This document shows positions 24,116 through 33,287 of a stretch of 64,000 nucleotides of DNA, piece after piece (the first letter of the stretch is position 1; the number at the start of each line of letters is the position of its first letter). The notes beneath the pieces were generated by a model. That model saw nothing but the letters and a program-made list of their open reading frames with translations. It made no database searches and had not been told where the DNA came from. Source of the stretch: Hungatella hathewayi (lineage in GTDB: Bacteria; Bacillota; Clostridia; Lachnospirales; Lachnospiraceae); the NCBI GenBank assembly GCA_025149285.1, contig CP102274.1, positions 4,428,001 through 4,492,000 on the forward strand. Direction: 5' to 3'. A program made the translations under genes and the position numbers.

Positions 24116-25023
24116 TTCTCCTCATAATGCTGCAGTGCAGACTTCAGTCTCTTTTCCATCGCCCGCTTTAAAGAAAGCGGACTCAGCACAGTCACTTTAT
24201 CTCCAAAGGACATCAGAAAGCCGTACAGCCACTCATTGTCCGGTATAACCGCCCGGACAGTAAGCTCCCCGCCACGCTTCGTAACCGCCCGGTCATCGAA
24301 CACATCATACACTCTGGAGGCCGCTTCCTCCGGGAAACGCAGATCCACGGAGACAGGTTCCTTCTCATTCTCCCATCGTGTCAGATCCGGCTCCGTTCCT
24401 TCCGGGATCCGGTCAAACTGGATCCCTGTCAGCACAATCTCCTTGATCCGCGATAACCGGAACAGCCGGCAGTCTTCTCTGGCCAGGCACCACCCATACA
24501 GATACCACGCCTTGTCCTTATAGATCAGCCGGTACGGGCGGCAGTCCCGTTCACTGACCATTCCATTGGAGCCATAGTACTTAAAATGGATCTGCCGTCT
24601 CGTCATAACTGCCTGTTTCAGTACGTTAAAATCCATCCGTTCCCTCTCCGGGTCGCTTCCCCAGCGTGAAACATCCACTTCGATCCAGCTCGTATCCGCC
24701 ATCTGAAACGTGGCCCTCAGCTTCGATAAGACCATCTCCATATCAGAATTCTGAACCGCCGCCAGACTCTGCAGACCAAAGAGAATATCCCTCATCTCCT
24801 CTTCCGAAAGCAGCGATTTCTCCAGCACAAATCTGTCCAGCAGACGAATTCCCCCGGTTCTCCCCGCCACCGAATAGACTGGAACCCCTGCCCCGCTGAT
24901 CCTGTCAATGTCCCGGTAAATCGTCCTCACCGACACCTCAAACTTCTCCGCCAGCTCCGGCGCAGTGGCCTGTCCCTTTTCCATCAGGTAGTAAATAATT
25001 TTGAACAGCCGGCTCTCTGTCAC
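24112..25023 (-). CDS. WYL-domain YafY-type transcriptional regulator
   Basis: A regulator of about 303 residues with an N-terminal HTH_11 domain (ATAPELAEKFEVSVRTIYRD then IDRISGAGVPVYSV) and a central WYL domain (YRLIYKDKAWYLYGWCLARE), followed by the C-terminal WCX-like region (ELTVRAVIPDNEWLYGFLMS). WYL proteins sense nucleic-acid or other ligands and control stress or defence genes. The start is uncertain; I chose GTG 25023, with GAGGTG six bases upstream, over a GTG nine bases earlier. It is coupled to the UDG-like gene. Confidence 0.88.
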   Translation of the reverse strand: MTESRLFKIIYYLMEKGQATAPELAEKFEVSVRTIYRDIDRISGAGVPVYSVAGRTGGIRLLDRFVLEKSLLSEEEMRDILFGLQSLAAVQNSDMEMVLSKLRATFQMADTSWIEVDVSRWGSDPERERMDFNVLKQAVMTRRQIHFKYYGSNGMVSERDCRPYRLIYKDKAWYLYGWCLAREDCRLFRLSRIKEIVLTGIQFDRIPEGTEPDLTRWENEKEPVSVDLRFPEEAASRVYDVFDDRAVTKRGGELTVRAVIPDNEWLYGFLMSFGDKVTVLSPLSLKRAMEKRLKSALQHYEEK

Positions 25024-25115
25024 TGCTATCACCTCGTTTTCATTGTATCAGACAAAACCTGACACGCTATGTCAATCATAGTAATCTTACAACGCGAATT
25101 AAGAAAAAATTCCCC

Positions 25116-25146
25116 TTGACCTTATCACAGTGGGAAGGTGTACAAT
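25116..25146 (+). promoter_or_regulatory. MerR-type promoter with 19-base spacer
   Basis: TTGACC (25116-25121), exactly 19 bases, then TACAAT (25141-25146). ACCTT and AAGGT arms form a dyad inside the spacer. The stretched spacer is the hallmark of promoters activated by MerR proteins, and the downstream gene encodes one. Confidence 0.75.
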
Positions 25147-25216
25147 CTTCTCAGAACCGGTTCTGTACCTGACAACACTATATCAATACAACACAATTTC
25201 ACTTTGGGAGGTTCCT

Positions 25217-26017
25217 ATGTTTACCATTGGAGAATTTTCAAAATTCTGCTGCATCTCCGCAAGGATGCTGCGCCATTACGACCACATCGGACTGCTGCAT
25301 CCGGCCGCCACGGATGAGCAGAACGGTTACCGCTACTATGACAGCAGCCAGATCCCCACATTTCAGCGAATCGAGAAGCTGAAGCGATACGGCTTCTCGC
25401 TGGCCGAAATCAAACGGCTGCTGACGCTTACGGAGGCAGAGTTAAATATCCAGATTCTGCTCCAGTACGAGCGGGTAAAAGAACAGGCGGCCAGCCTGAC
25501 GGAGACGCTCACCTGTATGGAACGGGATATCTCCCATTTTAAGGAGGGCATAACCATGAATCGGAACTATCATATCATTGTCATGAACACACCGGAGCAG
25601 CGCGTCTTCTCCGTAAAACGCACCATCGCCATCAGGGCCCGGGATATACACGGACTCATCTCTGACCTCATGGCACAGGCAAAGGAACGCGGCCTGCACC
25701 GCACGGGCCCCTGTCAGCTGGTCTATATGGGGAGCGAATTCAACGAAGACATGATGGAGGTGGAAGCACAGCTCCAGGTAGCGGAAGCTCATCCGGACAC
25801 GAAGCTTCTGCCGGACTCCCTCTCTGTCACCACGATCCATCAGGGGCCGCTGGAGGAGATCCACACCGGGTATCAGGCGATCTGTCAATATCTGGACGAA
25901 CATCCGGAATATCAGCTCACCGGAATCAGCATTGAGCGGTATCTAAAGGATGAAACTATGGTCTCTTCCGCAGAAGAACTGGAGACAGCGATTCTGTTTC
26001 CGGTAATAAAGGCATAA
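25217..26017 (+). CDS. MerR family regulator with GyrI-like effector domain
   Basis: A regulator of 266 residues. The start MFTIGEFSKFCCISARMLRH at 25217 has GGGAGG five bases upstream; the longer frame begins within the promoter. The MerR HTH and wing cover residues 1-70 (YDHIGLLHPA, NGYRYYDSSQI), then a coiled coil to about 115, then a GyrI/BmrR-type ligand domain (VFSVKRTIAIRARDIHGLIS to VTTIHQGPLEEIHTGYQAI). It resembles multidrug-sensing BltR/BmrR-type regulators. It is probably autoregulated through the 19-base-spacer promoter. No adjacent pump is seen. Confidence 0.9.
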   Translation: MFTIGEFSKFCCISARMLRHYDHIGLLHPAATDEQNGYRYYDSSQIPTFQRIEKLKRYGFSLAEIKRLLTLTEAELNIQILLQYERVKEQAASLTETLTCMERDISHFKEGITMNRNYHIIVMNTPEQRVFSVKRTIAIRARDIHGLISDLMAQAKERGLHRTGPCQLVYMGSEFNEDMMEVEAQLQVAEAHPDTKLLPDSLSVTTIHQGPLEEIHTGYQAICQYLDEHPEYQLTGISIERYLKDETMVSSAEELETAILFPVIKA

Positions 26018-26038
26018 CCCGTTTCCATTTTTAATTTC

Positions 26039-26088
26039 GAAGAAAGCGGTCCGGAAAATCCTGTTATATTTTCCGGACCGCTTTCTTC
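26039..26088. terminator. Bidirectional terminator
   Basis: Arms GAAGAAAGCGGTCCGGAAAA and the complement around a short loop, between the convergent MerR and OLD genes. Confidence 0.88.
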
Positions 26089-26128
26089 TGTCCAGAGGCT
26101 GATTACCATAATGACCAGGCCTCGTGCC

Positions 26129-27985
26129 TTAAATGTCCACCTTCCTGCTGTCAAAATAGACAAACCGGTCGATGGCCTCCAAAATATCCTTAAAATCCTC
26201 TCTCGGCGCCAGTTCTATATACTTTCTCAGAATCTCCGTCTCCTGTTTCTTATACGGCCCATAAAAAATGTCATACAGGTTATGACCTCTCATATAGATC
26301 TTGAACTCTTCCATATGGGCTTTCAGTTCCTCCACAGAAGAGATGGCGCCACCCAGCACCTCCGTCAGATGGCGGCCCGACTGCAGGCGGTATAAATACT
26401 CCTGCCATTTGGAAAAGAGCGTCTCATAGAACGCCTCCTCACTCTTCACGATTCCAAGCTCTGCCATAATCTCAGGATTTAAGAAATAATTTTCAAAGGA
26501 ATAATACTTAAGAATCAGCACATTCCTCCTTGTGACCTTCGGCAGCTTGTCGACATCCTCCAGGCTCCGCTCGTCATAATACCGGCACAGCTGGCCCGCC
26601 AGCTCCTCCGGATTCTTTCCGTCTCCGTCGCGGATCATCAGAAACTGATCCCGCAGATAGACCTGATTCATATATTTTAAGTTGGCGTAAGTCTTGATAT
26701 TGGTACAGCTGTTCGTCGTTATAATCGAAATCCGGGACAGATTACCGTTTGCATCGTGGATTTCCGAATAATACTTTTCCAGCAGAAGGGGCAGACGGCT
26801 CTTATCCTGCTTTCCCTCCACAATAAAAACAAAGCTTACATTCAGGAAATCGCTGGCCCCATATCCGAGATCGTCTAAAATCGCATCGATATCCGTATGT
26901 CTGCGTACCACGGAATAGTCCTCCTCGTCCAGCACCACCTGGCGGATCTGACGGCTGGTAAAGTTAAACAGCATATTGGGGGAATGCGTGGTAAAGATTA
27001 CCTGGTTCTTCTTCGACAGCTGATACAGTATCTCGCTGGATATCTTCTGTAAATGGGGATGGAGAAATATCTCCGGGTCTTCCACAATGATCACGCTGGG
27101 AATCCGCTTCTCATCGTCCGTATACGTCTGAAGCAGCGACAGCATATAAATGCTCTTCATGCCTCCGCTCAGATTCCCGATGGGATTCAGTCTCCCGTGT
27201 TCCTCGTGATACATCTCAGCCGTCACATGAAACATCTCATCCGGGTTGCAGTTTAAGGTGAACTTGATTTCCTCGAATCCGCCGTTTTTCCTGTAATTGG
27301 CGTTGACCTTCTCCGTAAAATCTTTCAAATTCAGCTGGTACATCTTATATTCCAGAAGCTTCGACGTCTCGTAAAGCTTTAAATCTTCCGGCTTTTTCTG
27401 ATTGATCAGGCCGATGCACTGAAAGCACTGGTTGCACTCCTTTGCGGCGTCAAACATGCAGACGTGGGCGCGGAGTCTGATGAGCTGCTCATCCTCCTGG
27501 AACATAAAGAGATCATCCTGAAACTGCTTCAGCTGCCGCTCAGTATCAATATAATAAATCCTGGGAAATACCTCCTGGATATACCGGTTGTTCTTCTTAT
27601 ATCCATCGTACAGGCGGGACTCTCCCTTCCAGTTAACCACAAAGGTAAAGGACAGGGTCTCATCCTCGCAGGACGGCAGTTTCGCACAGAAATCCCTGTA
27701 CCAGGCGTCATACCGCTTGTACTGGCTCACAATCCCTGCGCGGTGAAACATATGAAGGTCATCCTCTGTAAAATTCAGGGTGATGGATATCTCAATATTC
27801 TGTTTTCGCTCGTTGAAGTCGCTTTCCTGGATCTGATAGGAACCTGCCACCGCGCGGATGGCATCCAGCACCGAGGTCTTTCCCGTATTGTTCTTTCCTA
27901 CCAGAATCAGGGCATTTTCGATACCATGAATCTCCATCTCACGGATGGCTTTAAAATTCCTGATGTGAACCGATGTGATCTGCAT
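26129..27985 (-). CDS. OLD-family ATP-dependent nuclease (AAA + TOPRIM)
   Basis: A 618-residue protein of the OLD (overcoming lysogenization defect) family: an ABC-like ATPase followed by a TOPRIM nuclease. Walker A is GKNNTGKTS near residue 31; the signature is NLSGGMKS; Walker B is VIIVEDPEIFLHP; a switch His is in FTTHSPNM. The TOPRIM part holds FIVEGKQDKSRLP and MIRDGDGKNP. An unusual Cys cluster (CMFDAAKECNQCFQC) sits near the coiled-coil region. Its neighbours are not GajB (UvrD), a retron or the PARIS partner, so it looks like a class 1 single-gene OLD. A role in phage defence or DNA repair is inferred from the family. Confidence 0.87.
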   Translation of the reverse strand: MQITSVHIRNFKAIREMEIHGIENALILVGKNNTGKTSVLDAIRAVAGSYQIQESDFNERKQNIEISITLNFTEDDLHMFHRAGIVSQYKRYDAWYRDFCAKLPSCEDETLSFTFVVNWKGESRLYDGYKKNNRYIQEVFPRIYYIDTERQLKQFQDDLFMFQEDEQLIRLRAHVCMFDAAKECNQCFQCIGLINQKKPEDLKLYETSKLLEYKMYQLNLKDFTEKVNANYRKNGGFEEIKFTLNCNPDEMFHVTAEMYHEEHGRLNPIGNLSGGMKSIYMLSLLQTYTDDEKRIPSVIIVEDPEIFLHPHLQKISSEILYQLSKKNQVIFTTHSPNMLFNFTSRQIRQVVLDEEDYSVVRRHTDIDAILDDLGYGASDFLNVSFVFIVEGKQDKSRLPLLLEKYYSEIHDANGNLSRISIITTNSCTNIKTYANLKYMNQVYLRDQFLMIRDGDGKNPEELAGQLCRYYDERSLEDVDKLPKVTRRNVLILKYYSFENYFLNPEIMAELGIVKSEEAFYETLFSKWQEYLYRLQSGRHLTEVLGGAISSVEELKAHMEEFKIYMRGHNLYDIFYGPYKKQETEILRKYIELAPREDFKDILEAIDRFVYFDSRKVDI

Positions 27986-28114
27986 ATGCGTTCCCCTTTC
28001 GGTTTAAGTATAGGAGAAGCCGCCGCAAATTTCAAGCTTCGGCTGAAAAAATCTGCACTGGCCCTTCCCGCGCTTCATACTATGGATTATATTCTAAATT
28101 CAGGAGTGGTTCTT

Positions 28115-29485
28115 ATGTTCGATTCTGCCGTAGTGCTTACCCCCCTGCACTATGTTTATCTCATTGGCGTTCTCGTAATCCTCGCAGTCATGATCCTTCG
28201 AAAAGATACCCCTGCCGTCTGTATCGCGTTTTTATTTCTTCTGGGCGTCATCGGTCTAGGCTCCGTCACGGGCGGCATCATGACCGTATTTAATTCTATT
28301 CTCTTCGCTGCCAGAGAATTCATGGAAGTCATCGCCACCATAGCCCTGGTAACCGCTCTGTCCAAATGCTTAAAAGACTTAGGCAGCGATTACCTGATGA
28401 TGGTTCCCATGTCGAAAATCATGAAGACGCCTTCCGTCACATGGTGGATTCTGGGAATCACCATGCTGCTCTTCTCACTCTTCCTCTGGCCGTCCCCTTC
28501 CGTGGCCTTAGTCGGCGCCATTATGCTTCCATTCGCAGTGAAAGCCGGTCTAAAACCGCTTGCCGCCGCCATGGCCATGAATCTCTTCGGCCACGGAATC
28601 GCTTTAAGCTATGATTTCGTCATCCAGGGGGCTCCTGCCGTCTCCGCCGGCGCCGCCGGAATCTCCACATCCGATATTCTCACGCAGGGCCGTCCTGTTT
28701 TCTGGGTCATGGGTATTGCCACCGTAACGGCCGCATATCTTTTAAACCGTAAAAGTATGGCAGCCGGAGATGGCGTCTGTGCGGAGGCGCTGCCGGAGGA
28801 GAGGAACACAAGAACGAAAGCAGCCATTGCTGTCGCAATTCTTACTCCCGCGGCATTTCTCGCCGATATTCTTCTGATGCTGGCCTTTGACTTAAAAGGA
28901 GGAGACGCCACCAGCATGGTCTCCGGCACCGCCGTACTCGTCATGTGCATCGGCGCTGTCGCCGGATTTGGAAGGAAGTCGCTGGAAAAGGTGACTGACT
29001 ATGTGACAGACGGCTTTCTCTTTGCCATAAAAATTTTTGCTCCTGTCATCATCATCGGTGCGTTCTTCTTCCTTGGCGGAAATGGTATTACCACCATTAT
29101 GGGCAGCCAGTATCAGAGCGGTATCATGAACGACTGGGCCGTCTGGCTGGCTCACAACGCGCCGTTAAACAAGTATATGGCCGCGTTCATCCAGATGGCG
29201 GTTGGTAGTCTGACCGGCCTGGATGGCTCCGGCTTCTCCGGTCTCCCCTTGACAGGCGCCCTGGCTCACACCTTCGGAACCGCGGTCGGAGCCTCGGTCC
29301 CCGTGCTGGCTTCTCTCGGACAGATCACCGCCATCTTTGTAGGCGGCGGTACCATCGTCCCCTGGGGGCTCATCCCCGTAGCCGCTATCTGCAACGTCAG
29401 CCCCTTGGATCTGGCCCGCAAAAATCTTCCGCCAGTCTTAATCGGCTTTCTTTTTGCATTTATAACCGGCTGCCTTCTTCTGTAG
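28115..29485 (+). CDS. Multi-pass membrane transporter, substrate unknown
   Basis: A 456-residue polytopic membrane protein starting MFDSAVVLTPLHYVYLIGVL at 28115, with CAGGAG eight bases upstream. The open frame extends 651 bases further upstream on the same strand, but that part is antisense to the OLD gene and has no coding sense. About eleven hydrophobic helices and short re-entrant-like stretches (WPSPSVALVGAIMLPFAV, SLTGLDGSGFSGLPLTGALA) suggest the ion-transporter superfamily (NhaC, CitM or GntP-like secondary transporters). I cannot name the substrate. It is followed 47 bases later by asnB. Confidence 0.7.
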   Translation: MFDSAVVLTPLHYVYLIGVLVILAVMILRKDTPAVCIAFLFLLGVIGLGSVTGGIMTVFNSILFAAREFMEVIATIALVTALSKCLKDLGSDYLMMVPMSKIMKTPSVTWWILGITMLLFSLFLWPSPSVALVGAIMLPFAVKAGLKPLAAAMAMNLFGHGIALSYDFVIQGAPAVSAGAAGISTSDILTQGRPVFWVMGIATVTAAYLLNRKSMAAGDGVCAEALPEERNTRTKAAIAVAILTPAAFLADILLMLAFDLKGGDATSMVSGTAVLVMCIGAVAGFGRKSLEKVTDYVTDGFLFAIKIFAPVIIIGAFFFLGGNGITTIMGSQYQSGIMNDWAVWLAHNAPLNKYMAAFIQMAVGSLTGLDGSGFSGLPLTGALAHTFGTAVGASVPVLASLGQITAIFVGGGTIVPWGLIPVAAICNVSPLDLARKNLPPVLIGFLFAFITGCLLL

Positions 29486-29532
29486 CCGAACCTGTTACCA
29501 ACATCACAAATTTAAAAATGGAGGAATCTGCC

Positions 29533-31383
29533 ATGTGTGGAATTGCAGGCTTTTATCACCCGCATCGCAACTACTTGAACGAAGAAGCCCGTTACCGGGA
29601 TATATTAAAAGACATGGCCGCGGTGCAGAGGCATCGCGGTCCCGATGATTCCGGCGTCTTTTTGAACAGACATGCCGGCCTCTCCCACGCCCGCCTGTCA
29701 ATCATAGACCTGGTAACCGGCCACCAGCCCATGGAAAAGGAGGTCGGCGGCCGTACATTTTCCATTGCCTATAACGGCGAGCTTTATAACACGGAGGAGC
29801 TGAGAAAGGAGCTGCAGGCCCTGGGGCACTCCTTCTCCACCACCAGCGACACCGAGGTAATTCTTACCGGCTGCATCGAATACGGCCCTGATTTCGTCAA
29901 GCGGCTGAACGGCATCTTTGCATTTGCCTGTTACGACGCCTTCCACGACCGCGTCATTCTGTTCCGCGACCGGTCGGGTGTCAAGCCGCTCTTTTATATG
30001 GTACGGGGAGACGAGATTCTGTTTGCATCAGAAATAAAAGGGATTCTGGCCGTTCCCGGCATCCGTCCGGAGCTGGACCGGAAGGGACTGAACGAAGTAT
30101 TCTCCATCGGTCCAGCCAGAACATACGGCTGCGGAGTATTTGCCGGTATGGAGGAAGTTCTGCCCGGCCATTTTCTCATCTGTTCTCCGGATGGCATTTC
30201 CTCCCACTGCTACTGGAAATTAGTCAGCCAGCCCCATGAGGACAGCTACGAAGAGACGATTGAAAAGACATCTTTTCTCGTTCAGGACTCCATAAAGCGT
30301 CAGATGGTCTCCGATGTACCCATCTGCACGTTTCTCTCCGGTGGAGTGGATTCCAGCCTGGTTTCCGCCGTCTGTGCGGCAGAGCTTAAAAAACAGGGCA
30401 AAAGACTGACTACCTTTTCCTTTGATTTTACAGACAACGATAAGTATTTTAAGGCCAATTCCTTTCAGCCCTCTCAGGACCGTCCGTTTGTGGACCGGAT
30501 GCAGAAGTTTCTCGATTCCGACCACCACTATCTGGAATGCGGCAACACCGATCAGGCCGACCGCCTCTGCGATTCTGTGCTGGCCCACGATCTGCCTGCC
30601 ATGGGAGACATCGATTCCTCCATGCTGCATTTCTGCTCACTGGTCAAGGAACACAACAAGGTGGCACTGACCGGGGAATGTGCCGATGAAATATTCGGCG
30701 GCTATCCCTGGTTTCATAAAGAGGAATGCTTCCGGGCCCACACCTTCCCGTGGACTATGGATCTGGAAGCAAGAAAAATACTACTGAAAGATGATTTTCT
30801 CGATTATTTGCAGATGGATGCCTATGTAAAGGAAACGTATGAACGGTCCGTATCGGAGACTCCCACCCTGTCCGAAGATTCGCCCACAGAGGCACGGCGC
30901 CGTGAAATTTCCTACTTAAATCTGCGCTGGTTCATGCAGACACTTTTAAACCGCATGGACCGCGCCAGTATGTACTCCGGTCTGGAGGCCAGAGTGCCCT
31001 TTGCAGACCACCGGATCATTGAATACGTCTGGAATGTTCCCTGGGACATGAAGACAAGGGACGGTCTCGTCAAAAATCTTCTGCGCCAGTCCGGGAAAGG
31101 CCTTTTGCCTGATGATATCCTGTTCCGCAGAAAATCGCCCTACCCGAAGACCTACGACACGAATTATGAGAAGCTGCTCACCAGCCGTGTCCGCGAAATC
31201 ATGAGCGATGCTTCCTCGCCTGTCATGCAGTTTCTGGACAGAAAAAAACTGGAAACATTTCTTAAAAGTCCCTCCGATTACGGAAAACCGTGGTACGGTC
31301 AGCTGATGGCCGGTCCGCAGATGCTGGCCTATGTGCTGCAGATCGATTACTGGATGAAGACCTACAAAATCACGCTGCTCTGA
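29533..31383 (+). CDS. asnB: Asparagine synthase (glutamine-hydrolysing)
   Basis: Converts aspartate to asparagine with glutamine as the ammonia source. The start is set at MCGIAGFYHP (29533), so that the nucleophile Cys becomes the N-terminus after Met removal; GGAGG is eight bases upstream. The glutaminase domain shows RHRGPDDSGVF and IAYNGELYN. The synthase domain has the PP-loop SGGVDSSLVSA and later GECADEIFGGYPWF. A length of about 616 residues is normal for the AsnB class. It may share transcription with the membrane transporter upstream. Confidence 0.94.
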   Translation: MCGIAGFYHPHRNYLNEEARYRDILKDMAAVQRHRGPDDSGVFLNRHAGLSHARLSIIDLVTGHQPMEKEVGGRTFSIAYNGELYNTEELRKELQALGHSFSTTSDTEVILTGCIEYGPDFVKRLNGIFAFACYDAFHDRVILFRDRSGVKPLFYMVRGDEILFASEIKGILAVPGIRPELDRKGLNEVFSIGPARTYGCGVFAGMEEVLPGHFLICSPDGISSHCYWKLVSQPHEDSYEETIEKTSFLVQDSIKRQMVSDVPICTFLSGGVDSSLVSAVCAAELKKQGKRLTTFSFDFTDNDKYFKANSFQPSQDRPFVDRMQKFLDSDHHYLECGNTDQADRLCDSVLAHDLPAMGDIDSSMLHFCSLVKEHNKVALTGECADEIFGGYPWFHKEECFRAHTFPWTMDLEARKILLKDDFLDYLQMDAYVKETYERSVSETPTLSEDSPTEARRREISYLNLRWFMQTLLNRMDRASMYSGLEARVPFADHRIIEYVWNVPWDMKTRDGLVKNLLRQSGKGLLPDDILFRRKSPYPKTYDTNYEKLLTSRVREIMSDASSPVMQFLDRKKLETFLKSPSDYGKPWYGQLMAGPQMLAYVLQIDYWMKTYKITLL

Positions 31384-31445
31384 CCTGTCAGGAAAAATTT
31401 TATAGACATTTAATAATTACCATGAATATTTTCCGACAAATTGTA

Positions 31446-31473
31446 TTGTAAATCTGAACATTCATGATATAAT
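31446..31473 (+). promoter_or_regulatory. Promoter of the HEAT-repeat gene
   Basis: TTGTAA (31446-31451), 16 bases, then TATAAT (31468-31473). Confidence 0.7.
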
Positions 31474-31511
31474 ATGGTATAGGCTTTATATACTAAGAAA
31501 AGAGGGATATT

Positions 31512-31862
31512 ATGTTTGGTTCATCAAAAGGAGCAACAACAGAAGCATTAGAAAAATTAGTTCAGAAGGGTAAATGGGATAAGATTAAGAAAAGTTATCT
31601 GAATGCAGATGCAGAAACAAAGGTACACTTAGCTGAGGCGTGTGCATCCGCAGTTGGAGACGATTCCAGCAACGTCTTGATGGCGCTCCTTGATTCCCCT
31701 GAGGATGAGGTAAAAACCGCAGCACTTAAATCGCTTGCAAAGGTAGGCAACGATCACTGCGTAAGCCGTATCCAGCAAATGTTAACCTCGATTTCACCGG
31801 ATAAGACAGCGCTTCGCGGAGAAGTTCAGACGACGCTGCAGGCACTGCGCGGAAAGCAGTAA
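31512..31862 (+). CDS. Small HEAT-repeat protein
   Basis: A 116-residue all-helical protein. KVHLAEACASAVGDDSSNVL and the repeat DEVKTAALKSLAKVGNDHCV are typical of bacterial HEAT repeats, which act in protein binding. It begins MFGSSKGATTEALEKLVQKG with AGAGGG upstream. No enzymatic domain. A strong consensus promoter suggests high expression. It has its own terminator and no obvious partner. Function unknown. Confidence 0.82.
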   Translation: MFGSSKGATTEALEKLVQKGKWDKIKKSYLNADAETKVHLAEACASAVGDDSSNVLMALLDSPEDEVKTAALKSLAKVGNDHCVSRIQQMLTSISPDKTALRGEVQTTLQALRGKQ

Positions 31863-31888
31863 GTGAAACATATAAAAGACCATACTAT

Positions 31889-31928
31889 AACAGCGGCCCT
31901 TACAGCTTCATACCGGGCCGCTGTTTTT
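31889..31928. terminator. Terminator after the HEAT-repeat gene
   Basis: Arms AACAGCGGCCC and GGGCCGCTGTT around 15 bases, then TTT. Confidence 0.85.
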
Positions 31929-31991
31929 CAGCATATTATTCGTCCTGTTCCGGACGGATCAGCCAAACCGTCTGTCGGATACAGCGGGAAA

Positions 31992-33287
31992 TCAGGCCTG
32001 TTCCATCTCCTCCGTCACACGCTGCATCTCCTTCGTATCACCGATGAGAATCGCTCCGGTCAGTCTGCCGTCCGCATAATACCGGGTCTTATAGATCTTC
32101 TTCTCTGCATCCTCCTCGTGTTCCACTGTGTACTGTGTTTCCCCGTTCTTTCCCACATCCCCAATCGCAAAAAGAGAGGTCTCCATACCGTTAAAGGTCA
32201 GAGCCGCCGGTACCGTGTGGTAAACGAGACCGTCGCCGGCCGCATTCGCCCCCGCTGTCCTGCCCATCTCCACAGCCTGAGGCCAGATCGCGTAGTTGAT
32301 CCCCTCATACTCCGCGCAGTCTCCGCATGCATACACCGACGGAATGGTGGTTTCCATGAACTGATTGACCTTGACGGCCCTTCCGATCTCTGCTCCCGCA
32401 TCTTTCGCCAGTCCGGAATTCGCCCTGACGCCGGCGGATACCACAACCAGTTCGGCCGGGACAACGGTGCCGTCGCCTAAACGTACTCCCGTCACCTCCG
32501 ACTCGCCTTCGATTGCTTCGATCTTGACATTTAAGTGAATGGCAATCCCTACGTCCTGAATCAGCTTCTTAAGGAATTCACCGGCTCCCGCATCCAGCTG
32601 ACGGCCCATTAACTGGGGTGCAAGCTCCAAAACGGTCACCTCCAGGCCGGCCTTTTTCAGTTCCCATGCGGCCTCCAGTCCCAGAACACCGCCGCCGATT
32701 ACCACGGCATGCTTCGTCTGCGGAAGCAGGGCACTGATCTTTTCCGTATCGGTGATTCTGCGGATGGCTGCGACCTGCGGCTTCTCGTGGCCCGGAATCG
32801 GCGGAATAAAGCATTCAGAACCCAGGGCATAGATCAGTTTATCATATTTTAAACGGATTCCATCGGAGAAGGTCACTTCTCTGGTCTCCGGATCGATCGA
32901 TTCCGCCGTCTTTCCCGTCAGGGTCAAAATCCGGTTCTTCTCATACCATGACGCATCATGAACCAAAAGCTGTTCTCTGTTGTTCTCTCCCAGCATGGAT
33001 TTGGTCAGCATGGGGCGGCTGTATGGGAGCATATCCTCATTCGTCGCCATCACGATGGAGGCTGTGGAATTCCGTTCTCTTATGGCCTCTGCCGCATTTA
33101 ATCCGGCAGCACCGCCTCCCAGAATCAGAAAGAGCTCCTCCGTGTCTCTGTGGAAGGACTTCTCCTCCTCCGTAAATGGGACAAAATTCTCAGGCCCCAC
33201 TCCACATACAGGACATACGCTTACCCCCTCCTCAAATACTGCACCGCATACCAGACACTTTACCAGTTTCTTTTTTGTTTCACCCAT
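31992..33287 (-). CDS. FAD-dependent oxidoreductase with N-terminal rubredoxin-like domain (NADH:rubredoxin reductase type)
   Basis: A pyridine nucleotide-disulphide-type flavoprotein of 431 residues. The N-terminus carries a short rubredoxin-like zinc/iron ribbon (KCLVCGAVFEEGVSVCPVCG, then PENFVPF). The FAD site follows (LFLILGGGAAGLNAAEAIRE), then the NAD(P) site (VVIGGGVLGLEAAWELKKAG) and the second FAD motif IPSVYACGDCAEY. The body resembles NADH:rubredoxin oxidoreductase, which in clostridia feeds rubredoxin and FprA; a nitrite-reductase-like or other reductase role is also possible. It is divergent from a MerR gene 213 bases away, which may control it. Confidence 0.87.
   Translation of the reverse strand: MGETKKKLVKCLVCGAVFEEGVSVCPVCGVGPENFVPFTEEEKSFHRDTEELFLILGGGAAGLNAAEAIRERNSTASIVMATNEDMLPYSRPMLTKSMLGENNREQLLVHDASWYEKNRILTLTGKTAESIDPETREVTFSDGIRLKYDKLIYALGSECFIPPIPGHEKPQVAAIRRITDTEKISALLPQTKHAVVIGGGVLGLEAAWELKKAGLEVTVLELAPQLMGRQLDAGAGEFLKKLIQDVGIAIHLNVKIEAIEGESEVTGVRLGDGTVVPAELVVVSAGVRANSGLAKDAGAEIGRAVKVNQFMETTIPSVYACGDCAEYEGINYAIWPQAVEMGRTAGANAAGDGLVYHTVPAALTFNGMETSLFAIGDVGKNGETQYTVEHEEDAEKKIYKTRYYADGRLTGAILIGDTKEMQRVTEEMEQA

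Noticed and set aside
26129..27985. Gabija, PARIS or retron system around the OLD gene
   Set aside because: No UvrD-type GajB, AriB-like or reverse transcriptase gene is adjacent; neighbours are a MerR regulator and a transporter.
27464..28114. N-terminal extension of the membrane transporter frame
   Set aside because: This part is antisense to the OLD gene, has no ribosome site and no membrane pattern; the real start with CAGGAG is at 28115.
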